Below the pieces are notes generated by a model. That model searched no databases, was not told where the DNA came from, and was given only the letters and a program-made list of their open reading frames with translations. Positions 1 to 5,276 of a DNA stretch of 5,276 bases are shown one piece after another. This DNA is from Desulfatibacillaceae bacterium. GTDB taxonomy: Bacteria; Desulfobacterota; Desulfobacteria; Desulfobacterales; Desulfatibacillaceae. Made by a program: the position numbers and the translations under genes. Position 1 is the stretch's first letter; the number at the start of each line of letters is the position of its first letter. The DNA is taken from the NCBI GenBank assembly GCA_030018745.1, contig JASEHB010000204.1:1-5276 (forward strand). Direction: 5' to 3'.

Positions 1-230
1 GGCGCATTTGGGGGCTGATTTTTTTTGAAAAAATGGCCTGTTACAAAAAACTCGTAAACAGCAACCGGGGCAAAAAAAGGAACAAGCCACAAAAGGCTTG
101 AAACAACATTGAAGACATAAAGGGCCTGAACCCCGTGCATATAGGCCAAAGGCGGCAGGGCGGAAGCAAAGGGCCATAAAAAGCGGATTAAAGGGTTTAA
201 AAGCCTTTGTTTTATAAAGCTGATGCGCAT
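1..230 (-). CDS. Hypothetical membrane protein, N-terminal part (runs off window)
   Basis: The minus-strand frame is open from an ATG at 230 to the window edge, giving 76 codons with no stop. The product begins MRISFIKQRLLNP. It is rich in Phe, Leu, Val and Pro, with a positively charged N-terminus, a hydrophobic stretch near residues 14-30 and a stronger one near residues 36-65 that looks like a membrane helix; it then becomes polar (GHFFKKNQ). No family is recognised. The frame stays open further upstream to a TGA at 345-347, with possible TTG or GTG starts at 308, 278 and 248. None of the starts has a convincing ribosome binding site; the closest purine run (AAGGTG) is 15 bases before the ATG. 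The T-rich strand biases any frame toward Phe and Leu, so chance openness is a real alternative. It lies downstream of the secreted pair but beyond their terminator, so it is probably a separate transcription unit. Confidence 0.5.
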   Translation of the reverse strand, partial: MRISFIKQRLLNPLIRFLWPFASALPPLAYMHGVQALYVFNVVSSLLWLVPFFAPVAVYEFFVTGHFFKKNQPPNA

Positions 231-468
231 ATTTTGCAGATATAACACCTTGATTTTGTATTCAAAACCTCGTACCAATGGCGGCCTTGGGAGCGTTTTT
301 CCCTTCAACCGCAGCCATACAGGGCGGTTTCCGGGGGGCCATAATCATCATTTAAGGCCCCTCAACCTTATCGAAGGCTTCTGTTTGCTGTTCCGCTTTG
401 AATCCATGCAGGGCGCAGCCGAAGGTTTTCCGGCCCTGTTTCAATAAGGATAACAAATCGGTTTTATT
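231..468. other. Intergenic stretch, no supported gene
   Basis: I see no convincing gene here. Short frames exist on both strands (74 codons on plus, 29 and 19 codons on minus), but none has a ribosome binding site or a recognisable product. The 5' part of this stretch may belong to the hydrophobic gene at 1-230 if that gene uses an earlier non-ATG start. The right end adjoins a dispersed-repeat-like palindrome. Confidence 0.5.
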
Positions 469-498
469 CTGGATTACCGCATACGCTGGAATGACGGG
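469..498 (+). repeat. Degenerate dispersed palindromic repeat (WIPAFAGMT class)
   Basis: The plus strand reads CTGGATTACCGCATACGCTG followed by GAATGACGGG. This matches, with a few changes, the widespread element CTGGATTCCCGC-n-GCGGGAATGACGG. That element is familiar because it translates spuriously as WIPAFAGMTG; here the same frame reads WITAYAGMTG. The palindromic arms (ATTACCGC and GCTGGAAT) pair at 6 of 8 positions, so this copy is worn. Such elements occur in many copies in intergenic regions of proteobacterial genomes. It sits 15 bases from the strong hairpin, a common place for such repeats to land. Identification is from memory of the consensus, not a search. Confidence 0.6.
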
Positions 499-501
499 CT
501 T

Positions 502-558
502 TTTTAAAACAGGGCAGCCCTTTTCCTTGCCACCCCAGGAAAAGGGCTGCTTTTAAAA
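502..558 (-). terminator. Strong hairpin terminator, possibly bidirectional
   Basis: A perfect 13-bp inverted repeat, GCAGCCCTTTTCC (514-526) and GGAAAAGGGCTGC (538-550), encloses an 11-base loop. Outside it, TTTTAAAA at 502-509 can pair with TTTTAAAA at 551-558 if CAGG (510-513) bulges out. On the minus strand the stem is followed by CCTG and then TTTT; on the plus strand TTTT follows the stem directly. It begins 36 bases after the stop codon of the minus-strand gene ending at 595, where a terminator for the secreted-protein pair is expected. No plus-strand gene needs it, so the minus orientation is its likely job. Confidence 0.75.
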
Positions 559-594
559 GACAAAAATTTGTACCCAGGCAAGTTTTTTGTTTGG

Positions 595-1677
595 CTATGG
601 CCCCACCCAACGGAATGTTGCCGTGCGGATGGGCATTGTTATTTCAATATGACCCGGGTTTTCATTGTAACGGTAAAAAGGATTGGGTGTCCAGTTGTCC
701 AGAACAACAGGCCCGTATGTGCCTCTTCCGGCGTTGTCCCTCACCCAGTTTCCTGCAGAATCTATTATGCCCGTTCTCTGAATCCAGGCCGTGCCTGTGG
801 TGGTATAAATTATCCTCATGCGGCTTCTGCTGACGAAATTCCTGTCCGTATAAACATCAATGGAGATGACTCGATTGGAGTTAGCCAGGACTCCCCCAAG
901 GTTTTCCCTGCCAAAAGAAGCATAACCTGTGCCGGGGTTGTTTGACGGATCCGCCCAACTTCCTGCAAAAGCTCCGCTGAAAACAAAGTTATCAAACCTA
1001 AAGCCGCGAAGGCCTGCTGCACGGGTGGGCCTGTTTTCAATACGGCTGACCTTGGCATTAAGCTCAATCAGGCCCCTTGCCCCGCCGTTGCCAGCCCAAA
1101 GGGTTATCTGTGAGTTGTTGTGGTAAACGCCGTCAATTCTGAACTCGCCAAGGTTAAGGTATTGGGCGCCGGTGCCATTGTGCCAGCCCCACCAGGAGTT
1201 GTTGGCCCTTATGGTGACAGGCTGATCCGGGCTGAACATGTTTGGAAAGCGCAGGCGCATACGGGTTTGTGTACCTGCAGCATTAGTACCCACATCCAAA
1301 AAAGCCCGGTTGTTGGCATTATCCCTCTGGCCTATTGAAAAGCGGTTCCCGGCGGTGCCGTTGCCTGTTATGCTTACGCCACGGTAGGAAAGGGTGCCTG
1401 TGGCTACTGTTACCGGCGGCTCTGCATTGGTGGTCCAGACCCCCCGGAAGGCAATAACGCTTATATCACCCCCGCCTTCCAGCACAAGGCCTATTCCCAC
1501 CTGGGCGGAGACATCTGAAAGCATATCCTCATCTGCCAGGGCCATGCCAGAGGCCTGGGCAGATGCCGCAGGCAGCAACAAAAGCACTGCCGCAAGCAGG
1601 GCAATTGCCCGCGCCAGGAAATTTATGCGCCAAAGAACAAGGCCTTTTCCTGTCCGCATTTTGTTAGCTGCCGCCAA
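595..1677 (-). CDS. Secreted beta-rich protein with post-signal acidic motif (second of pair)
   Basis: The predicted protein is 360 residues from a TTG start. A short basic N-region leads to a hydrophobic core (ALLAAVLLLLPAASA), with likely signal peptidase cleavage near residue 40-42 (ASA|Q or AQA|S). Directly after it, residues 49-59 carry D-E-D-x-L-S-D-V-S-A-Q followed by VGIGL. This resembles the start of mature FilA/DUF6160-type surface proteins, with their D-x-E-L-S-D-V-x-G-Q-x-G-I pattern; the match is by eye. The rest is Gly/Asn/Thr-rich with alternating hydrophobic residues, no cysteine and almost no lysine, as in exported beta-structured proteins. The same frame stays open up to 1806, but that part overlaps the preceding gene. 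TTG at 1677 is preferred because AGGAG lies 8 bases upstream; ATG at 1659 would give 354 residues and still keep the signal peptide, but has a poorer site. The gene follows its paralogue-like neighbour by 34 bases. Location is probably periplasm or outer surface; molecular function is unknown. Confidence 0.85.
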   Translation of the reverse strand: MAAANKMRTGKGLVLWRINFLARAIALLAAVLLLLPAASAQASGMALADEDMLSDVSAQVGIGLVLEGGGDISVIAFRGVWTTNAEPPVTVATGTLSYRGVSITGNGTAGNRFSIGQRDNANNRAFLDVGTNAAGTQTRMRLRFPNMFSPDQPVTIRANNSWWGWHNGTGAQYLNLGEFRIDGVYHNNSQITLWAGNGGARGLIELNAKVSRIENRPTRAAGLRGFRFDNFVFSGAFAGSWADPSNNPGTGYASFGRENLGGVLANSNRVISIDVYTDRNFVSRSRMRIIYTTTGTAWIQRTGIIDSAGNWVRDNAGRGTYGPVVLDNWTPNPFYRYNENPGHIEITMPIRTATFRWVGP

Positions 1678-1685
1678 TTCCTTTT

Positions 1686-1690
1686 CTCCT
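1686..1690 (-). promoter_or_regulatory. Ribosome binding site AGGAG supporting a TTG start
   Basis: AGGAG on the minus strand ends 8 bases before the TTG at 1677-1675. It lies in the 34-base gap after the TAA (1714-1712) of the upstream gene. It is too far (26 bases) from the ATG at 1659, and the ATG at 1704 lies upstream of it. It therefore decides the start in favour of TTG. Confidence 0.6.
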
Positions 1691-1711
1691 GACAGGCAAA
1701 GCATAATCGTC

Positions 1712-2602
1712 TTACCAGGCAGCCGCATCTGCTGCAATCTGGTTAAAGTGCATCCACCAGCCATAGCCGGGAAGGTGATGCCGCTGGTTGGCAACCCCAT
1801 GAACATTGGCCCGCGGATTGATGGCCAAAGCGTTTCTCATGGTAGTGGTGCCATCCTGATAAATGTAGTCCGACATTGTAATATAAAAATCGGTGGTGCC
1901 GCGGTCGTAATCTCCATTACCGGTGGCAGTGTTGTAGTAAAGCCTGTAGATGTTGGTGGTTGGAATGGAGATAACATAGGTGTGGCTGTTTTTTCTCCGC
2001 TCATTTACATTAATATCAAGGTTTATCTGCGCCTGGGCATAAATTCTGCCATCCATGGAAATCCTCTGGATGGCGCCAGAGCCAGTCCCGGAAGCCCCCT
2101 GGGCCAGATCCAGAATACCGGAAAAATCATCCGTGCCGATGCGCAGAAAGGAAAAATGCCCGGCAGTTGTGTAGGCCACCTCCAGGCGCAGCCCCTTAAA
2201 ATAGATGGGATGGATTGTGCTGCCGGCAACCCTGCCGCCAACCCCGCCCCAGATCGCACTTGGCCCCGCCAGCTCTATATCCCAGTTGCCATTGTAATAG
2301 CCCATAAGCGTCCGGCCCATGGCCATGTTTTCTATTTTCAGCATTGCATTTACTTTTAATATGGCCACATCATGGGTGAAATATCTGGCCGTATTCGCCC
2401 CGTCCTGCACTGTCCGCCTCACTGTGGTGAACTCCAGCAAAGACTGGGCGACCACATCGTCAAGCTCGTCATCGGTTGCAAGGACAAGTTTTGCCACAGC
2501 CGCCACGGGCAGGGCAAAGAGCACGACTGCAAGCACAATCAGCAACAGGCGCAAAGAGGTTTTACCCCCCTGGATTTGCTGCTGAATGACCGCCATACCC
2601 AT
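1712..2602 (-). CDS. Secreted protein with post-signal acidic motif (first of pair)
   Basis: The predicted protein is 296 residues, starting MGMAVIQQQIQGG. A hydrophobic signal core spans about residues 18-35 (LRLLLIVLAVVLFALPVAAV), with AVA|K cleavage near residue 37. Residues 44-53 then read D-D-E-L-D-D-V-V-A-Q, the same acidic motif at the same place as in the downstream neighbour. The mature part has no cysteine and many short alternating strands (for example HTYVISIP and TDFYITMSDYIY). It has Asn/Gly-rich turns and ends in an Ala/Trp tail. The start at 2602 is favoured because GGGGAGG lies 5 bases upstream; a second ATG at 2596 is also possible. The frame stays open to a TTG at 2749, discussed separately. 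A sigma70-like promoter lies about 250 bases upstream. The pair is probably co-transcribed and ends at the terminator near 502-558. The family is not firmly recognised; FilA/DUF6160-like surface protein is the best guess, based only on the motif. It is most likely exported to the cell surface or periplasm. Confidence 0.85.
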   Translation of the reverse strand: MGMAVIQQQIQGGKTSLRLLLIVLAVVLFALPVAAVAKLVLATDDELDDVVAQSLLEFTTVRRTVQDGANTARYFTHDVAILKVNAMLKIENMAMGRTLMGYYNGNWDIELAGPSAIWGGVGGRVAGSTIHPIYFKGLRLEVAYTTAGHFSFLRIGTDDFSGILDLAQGASGTGSGAIQRISMDGRIYAQAQINLDINVNERRKNSHTYVISIPTTNIYRLYYNTATGNGDYDRGTTDFYITMSDYIYQDGTTTMRNALAINPRANVHGVANQRHHLPGYGWWMHFNQIAADAAAW

Positions 2603-2852
2603 TAAAGCCTCCCCAAAAAAAAACTGATTGTTGCTTTTCCCTGATGCACTGGCCTGATACATTGGAAGGGAAGCAGCCGTTAAGGCCGCAATGCCGAAAA
2701 ACAGATGTGCGGCAAGGCCTTTAAAAAACAAGAAAAAAACTGCCGCCAATATGCTTCGAAATATGCCGTTAAAAGGGCCGCCATGCTAAAGGCGAGCAAG
2801 AGGGGCGTTTTGCCCCCCTGCCACCCATTTTGAGATATTATTGCATGGACTA
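2603..2852 (-). other. Long 5' leader of the secreted-protein pair
   Basis: If the promoter at 2859-2888 fires, about 250 bases of transcript precede the first ATG. The leader contains a GC-rich hairpin (2801-2819; AGGGGC and GCCCC arms with a GTTTT loop on the plus strand). It also contains a tiny stem near its 5' end (2843-2855), short frames of 19 and 34 codons without good ribosome sites, and a T-rich tract. I recognise no known riboswitch. No supported gene lies here. Confidence 0.4.
2608..2614 (-). promoter_or_regulatory. Ribosome binding site GGGGAGG for the first secreted gene
   Basis: GGGGAGG on the minus strand precedes the ATG at 2602 by 5 bases and the ATG at 2596 by 11 bases. 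It is the best Shine-Dalgarno match in the region. It argues against the longer frame that begins with TTG at 2749, which has no comparable site. Confidence 0.65.
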
Positions 2853-2858
2853 TGCCTT

Positions 2859-2888
2859 ATTATCAAGCAAAAAAACCTTTCAGGTCAA
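2859..2888 (-). promoter_or_regulatory. Sigma70-type promoter reading toward the secreted pair
   Basis: On the minus strand, TTGACC (2888-2883) is followed after 18 bases by GATAAT (2864-2859). Each hexamer differs from consensus by one base, and the spacer is within the usual range and T-rich. Transcription would begin near 2852 and run toward the two secreted-protein genes. The site lies about 70 bases past the stop of the radical SAM gene, in intergenic DNA, as expected for a promoter that separates the two gene groups. Confidence 0.65.
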
Positions 2889-2957
2889 GATTTAAAGCGG
2901 GGTGATCATAAAAAATCTTTTATGGCAGGACAAACCAGGCAGCCCGCCGTGACGGTC

Positions 2958-4268
2958 TTATTTAAAATACGGCGCATTTTCATTAAAACGAAGGCTGTTG
3001 TAAGGAAAGGAAAGGGCCAGGGCCAAAGCCCTTGAATAAGAGCCAAGATGCCCGGCATAGGCCCCAAAAACCCTTGCCATGAAAGGGAAAAAGCGGCCCG
3101 GCCTGTTAAGGCGCAGGCAGGCGTAATAAAGGAGCTTTTCCAACTGGTCGGCGCTCATGGCCGGGTGGTTCCAGGTAAGGTGCTTTGTGTCAAAGAATCC
3201 TCTGTCCTTTTCAAATATGCCGTAGCTTTTTTCCAGGTGCTCCCACAGGGGCGTCTGTGGAAAAGGCGTTAAAATGGTGGTCTGCACAAAATCCAGGCCC
3301 AAAGAGTCCAGTGTCTCTATTTCCTCAAGCGTGGACGCAAAGGTGGCCTCCTCGTGGCCTAAAATGTAGTAGCCCCCGGCATACAGGCTTGCCTCGTGGA
3401 GTTTTGCAGTAACCTCGCGCACGGTCTGGCTGGTTTTCGCGCTCTTGTTCCAGGCGGCAAGCGCACGGCAGTCAAAGCTCTCCACCCCCAGGCCAAGGCC
3501 CATAAGGTTGTGCCTGCGCCACAAGTCCAGGTTGGCAAGGGCTGTGGCCGCTGCTGTCTGGGCTGTCCAGAACAGGCCGTATTTCCTGAAAAGCTCCAGC
3601 ACCTTCATGGTGTGCTCTTTTTTGACCCCGAAGTGCTCGTCATAAACGCCTATCCAGCGCACCCCGTTTTTGCGGTACCAGGCAAGAACCTCCTCCACGG
3701 ACTCTATGGGAACCGTTGAAACGCCCGGCGCAAAGGCAGGCGTCTGGCAGAAGGAGCAGTTAAGGGGGCAGCCCCGCTGGGTCTGGATAATGCCCACCCG
3801 CTGCACCTTTAGTGGAGATGGCCTTATATACCACTGATCCACAAGGGGCGGATGGCGAAGGCGCTCTATTTTGTGGCCGAAAATTTCCGCAAGCGCCTGC
3901 TCGCAGTAGCCGGTGAAAACTCTGTCGAAATGGGGGGCTGCAACAGGGTCCAGCACTCCGTAATTGCCGCCCCACACCTGGCTGACCTTGGCCTTTTTCG
4001 CCTGTTCCACCATGGGCAAAATGCGCGGCCAGTCCATTGTATGGAAGCTAAATCCCACCACATCCCAGCCCTGGGCAAGGGTGCGGCAATACTGCTCCCA
4101 GGTGGGGAATTCCAGAACCTCAATCTGGGGCACATTCTGCTTTATAAAGCGCAGGCCGTAATGAACCTTGTGATAAAAAAGCGTGCGGAAAAGGCTTTTG
4201 CTGTTTTCCGAAAAATAATCGTACCAGCCCTTCTTATCAATATATTTTGTGGTGATGAGGATTTTCAC
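2958..4268 (-). CDS. B12-binding-like domain radical SAM protein
   Basis: The protein has 436 residues. The N-terminal part (about 1-140) looks like a cobalamin-binding Rossmann-type domain, with DVVGFSFHTMDW at 69-80, VWGGNYG at 98-104 and VFTGYCEQAL at 117-126. It has no DxHxxG motif, which is usual in this class of radical SAM enzymes. The radical SAM core follows, with the 4Fe-4S motif C167-x3-C171-x2-C174 in RGCPLNCSFC. Later core signatures are GVYDEHFG (207-214), GLGVESFD (259-266), YYILGHEEAT (300-309) and TPFPQTPLW (334-342). The C-terminal HPAMSADQL (368-376) is typical of the B12-radical SAM superfamily. These enzymes cut SAM reductively in the cytoplasm, without oxygen; many methylate or rearrange unactivated carbon, but the substrate here is unknown. 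The start is GTG, with AAGG 9 bases upstream. It follows the UbiA-family gene by 30 bases, so the two probably act in one pathway, perhaps on an isoprenoid or lipid. Confidence 0.93.
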   Translation of the reverse strand: MKILITTKYIDKKGWYDYFSENSKSLFRTLFYHKVHYGLRFIKQNVPQIEVLEFPTWEQYCRTLAQGWDVVGFSFHTMDWPRILPMVEQAKKAKVSQVWGGNYGVLDPVAAPHFDRVFTGYCEQALAEIFGHKIERLRHPPLVDQWYIRPSPLKVQRVGIIQTQRGCPLNCSFCQTPAFAPGVSTVPIESVEEVLAWYRKNGVRWIGVYDEHFGVKKEHTMKVLELFRKYGLFWTAQTAAATALANLDLWRRHNLMGLGLGVESFDCRALAAWNKSAKTSQTVREVTAKLHEASLYAGGYYILGHEEATFASTLEEIETLDSLGLDFVQTTILTPFPQTPLWEHLEKSYGIFEKDRGFFDTKHLTWNHPAMSADQLEKLLYYACLRLNRPGRFFPFMARVFGAYAGHLGSYSRALALALSFPYNSLRFNENAPYFK

Positions 4269-4298
4269 TTTAAGGGGGCCTTGCTCCAGAAAGATTTT

Positions 4299-5144
4299 TC
4301 AGGGCCAGAATATGGCCTGGGGGCCTGCATACCAAAGGTAGAGGGTAAGGGTTATGCCTATTACCCCCATAACAATTATAACCCTGCGGTAAAGGCGCTT
4401 TTTGTCCCACCCGCCAAACCTGTGCATGAGCACAAGGGCCGCTTCAACAGCGCAAAGGGTGAATAGCCACAGGCGCAAAAGCCCTGGCACATAAAAAAGC
4501 GCTGCCACAAAAGCTGTAAGGGCCAGCCCCAAAACAGCCCCGTCCAGAAGTTTATCGCCAAAGCGCAGGTAAAGGTTTGTCTCGCCTGCTGCTGCATCCC
4601 CTGCCGTGTCTTCAATGTCCTTTAGGCCCACAAGCGATACGGTGAAAAGGATTAAGGCTGCAAAAAAGCCCCACATATAAGTATCTGCCGTGTTGTTGGC
4701 CCAGCCTGCTGCAAAGGGTATTACAAGGCCTGCGCTCACCGCAAGCACGCTCAATGGCGGCCGCACCTTCAAGCGGAACGGCCTTGCCGAGTAAAGAAAG
4801 CCGATAACCGGAATGGCAAGCAGCAGCAAAAGCGCAGGCAGGCGCTGGGCAACAAAAAAAGGAAAAGCCAATGAGCCTGCCAGCAGAAAAAGGCTGTAAC
4901 GAAGGGCGGCCTCCGGCGAAACCCTGCCTGCGGGAATGGGCCTTTTTGGCTTGTTGATGCGGTCTATGCGCCAGTCTGCCCAGGAATTGAAGCTGTAACA
5001 GAAATTGGCGGAAAATGCGGTTATCATCAAGGCGATGAAAAAGTCCCCCAAGGTTGCGCCTTTAGCAATGTGCGCGCCTGCCATATAGCCGCCAAAGCCT
5101 ATTATCGCGGCATCGGCCCTGAAAAGTTTTAAATAGGCAATCAA
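4299..5144 (-). CDS. UbiA-family membrane prenyltransferase
   Basis: The protein has 281 residues, a normal length for UbiA prenyltransferases, with about eight or nine hydrophobic helices. The first Asp-rich motif is N53-x3-D57-x3-D61 (in NSWADWRID), followed by RINKPKRPIPAGRVSPEAA-type sequence. The second is D176-x2-D179-x3-D183 (KDIEDTAGD). YSARPFRLK at 118-126 is also typical. The two Asp motifs bind the prenyl diphosphate through Mg2+, and the enzyme moves the prenyl chain to an acceptor within the membrane. The INKPKRPIPAGR stretch resembles the archaeal-type DGGGP synthase branch more than quinone-specific UbiA or MenA, but the acceptor cannot be told by eye. The start is TTG. It is fixed by an in-frame TGA two codons upstream and supported by GGAAGGG 8 bases before it. 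It overlaps the stop of the preceding gene (TTGA) and precedes the radical SAM gene by 30 bases, which indicates one operon. Confidence 0.93.
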   Translation of the reverse strand: MIAYLKLFRADAAIIGFGGYMAGAHIAKGATLGDFFIALMITAFSANFCYSFNSWADWRIDRINKPKRPIPAGRVSPEAALRYSLFLLAGSLAFPFFVAQRLPALLLLLAIPVIGFLYSARPFRLKVRPPLSVLAVSAGLVIPFAAGWANNTADTYMWGFFAALILFTVSLVGLKDIEDTAGDAAAGETNLYLRFGDKLLDGAVLGLALTAFVAALFYVPGLLRLWLFTLCAVEAALVLMHRFGGWDKKRLYRRVIIVMGVIGITLTLYLWYAGPQAIFWP

Positions 5145-5276
5145 AGATCAGGCCCTTCCAAAGCAGGGGGGTACAGGGACGGCGCAATCAGATTAGGCTC
5201 CATGGGCAGTCTGACCAAAAGATTGGGCCAAAGGGGATGATAAACTGAACCATCGTTGAATGCTCCTGCAAGATGA
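5141..5276 (-). CDS. 3' end of an unrecognised gene, coupled to the UbiA-family gene
   Basis: One minus-strand frame is open across the whole right edge, and its TGA (5143-5141) overlaps the TTG start of the prenyltransferase. The 44 visible residues begin HLAGAFNDGSVYHPLWP and end PPALEGPDL; they are Pro/Leu-rich and show no motif that I recognise. The 5' part lies outside the window. The stop-start overlap is the main evidence that the frame is real, since it is the classic arrangement for translational coupling in an operon. If so, the missing gene is probably in the same pathway as the prenyltransferase and radical SAM protein. The other two minus-strand frames contain stops in this stretch. 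Confidence 0.6.
   Translation of the reverse strand, partial: HLAGAFNDGSVYHPLWPNLLVRLPMEPNLIAPSLYPPALEGPDL
5153..5159 (-). promoter_or_regulatory. Ribosome binding site GGAAGGG supporting the TTG start of the UbiA-family gene
   Basis: GGAAGGG on the minus strand ends 8 bases before TTG at 5144. No ATG or GTG lies between them, and the in-frame TGA at 5150-5148 excludes a longer protein. The site lies inside the 3' end of the preceding gene, as expected for coupled translation. Confidence 0.6.

Noticed and set aside
223..447. Plus-strand open frame of 74 codons
   Set aside because: It has no ribosome binding site and no recognisable domain, and its start lies within or next to the start of the minus-strand hydrophobic frame.
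1678..1806. Longer N-terminus for the second secreted protein
   Set aside because: The extension overlaps 95 bases of the preceding gene, moves the signal peptide far from the N-terminus, and ignores the AGGAG that points to TTG at 1677.
1394..2359. Plus-strand open frame of 321 codons
   Set aside because: It lies antisense across both secreted-protein genes, spans their junction, has no domain, signal peptide or ribosome site, and is explained as a shadow of their codon composition.
2680..2784. 34-codon minus-strand frame in the leader starting MAALLTAYFEAYW
   Set aside because: It has no purine-rich ribosome site before its ATG and no recognisable product; a leader peptide cannot be excluded but is not supported.
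2801..2819. GC hairpin as a terminator
   Set aside because: The stem is only 5-6 bp and neither strand has a T tract after it; it lies downstream of the promoter within the leader, so it is kept only as a leader structure.
2907..2924. AT-rich hairpin CATAAAA/TTTTATG after the radical SAM gene
   Set aside because: The 7-bp stem is nearly all A-T and has no following T tract, so it is too weak to call a terminator; read-through into the secreted pair stays possible.
3852..4466. Plus-strand open frame of 204 codons
   Set aside because: It is antisense to the radical SAM and prenyltransferase genes, both of which have clear family motifs; its own translation shows no domain.
5188..5253. 21-codon minus-strand frame starting MVQFIIPFGPIFW with GGAG 9 bases upstream
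   Set aside because: It lies inside the longer open frame whose stop overlaps the prenyltransferase start, which explains the region better.

Overview
All credible genes in this window lie on the minus strand, so it is best read from right to left. The composition is balanced (roughly half GC). Start codons are often non-ATG (TTG, GTG). A cobalamin-type radical SAM enzyme is present, as is a degenerate copy of the dispersed palindromic repeat that reads WIPAFAGMT-like. Together these suggest an anaerobic proteobacterium or Desulfobacterota-type (deltaproteobacterial) chromosome. That placement is inference; no marker gene is present.

Right part (about 2958-5276): three genes are packed together. 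The 3' end of an unrecognised gene (5141 to the edge) stops in a TTGA overlap with the TTG start of a UbiA-family membrane prenyltransferase (4299-5144). Thirty bases later comes a radical SAM protein with an N-terminal B12-binding-like domain (2958-4268). The overlap and short spacing argue for one translationally coupled operon. It probably makes or tailors an isoprenoid or lipid-like molecule at the membrane; the exact product cannot be read from sequence.

Middle part (2603-2957): a non-coding stretch of about 350 bases. It holds a good sigma70-type promoter (2859-2888, minus strand) and a leader of about 250 bases in front of the next genes.

Left-centre (595-2602): a tandem pair of secreted, cysteine-free proteins. 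Each has a signal peptide followed at once by a shared acidic motif of the form D-D/E-E/D-x-L-x-D-V-x-A-Q, then a long beta-strand-like region. The motif recalls the N-terminus of FilA/DUF6160-type surface or pilus-associated proteins. The two genes are 34 bases apart and end at a strong hairpin terminator (502-558) that could work in both directions.

Left edge (1-500): a repeat of the WIPAFAGMT class lies beside the terminator. After roughly 200 bases with no clear gene, the start of a small hydrophobic protein (1-230, minus) runs off the window.

The most interesting material is the uncharacterised secreted pair with its own promoter and long leader, and the prenyltransferase/B12-radical SAM operon.
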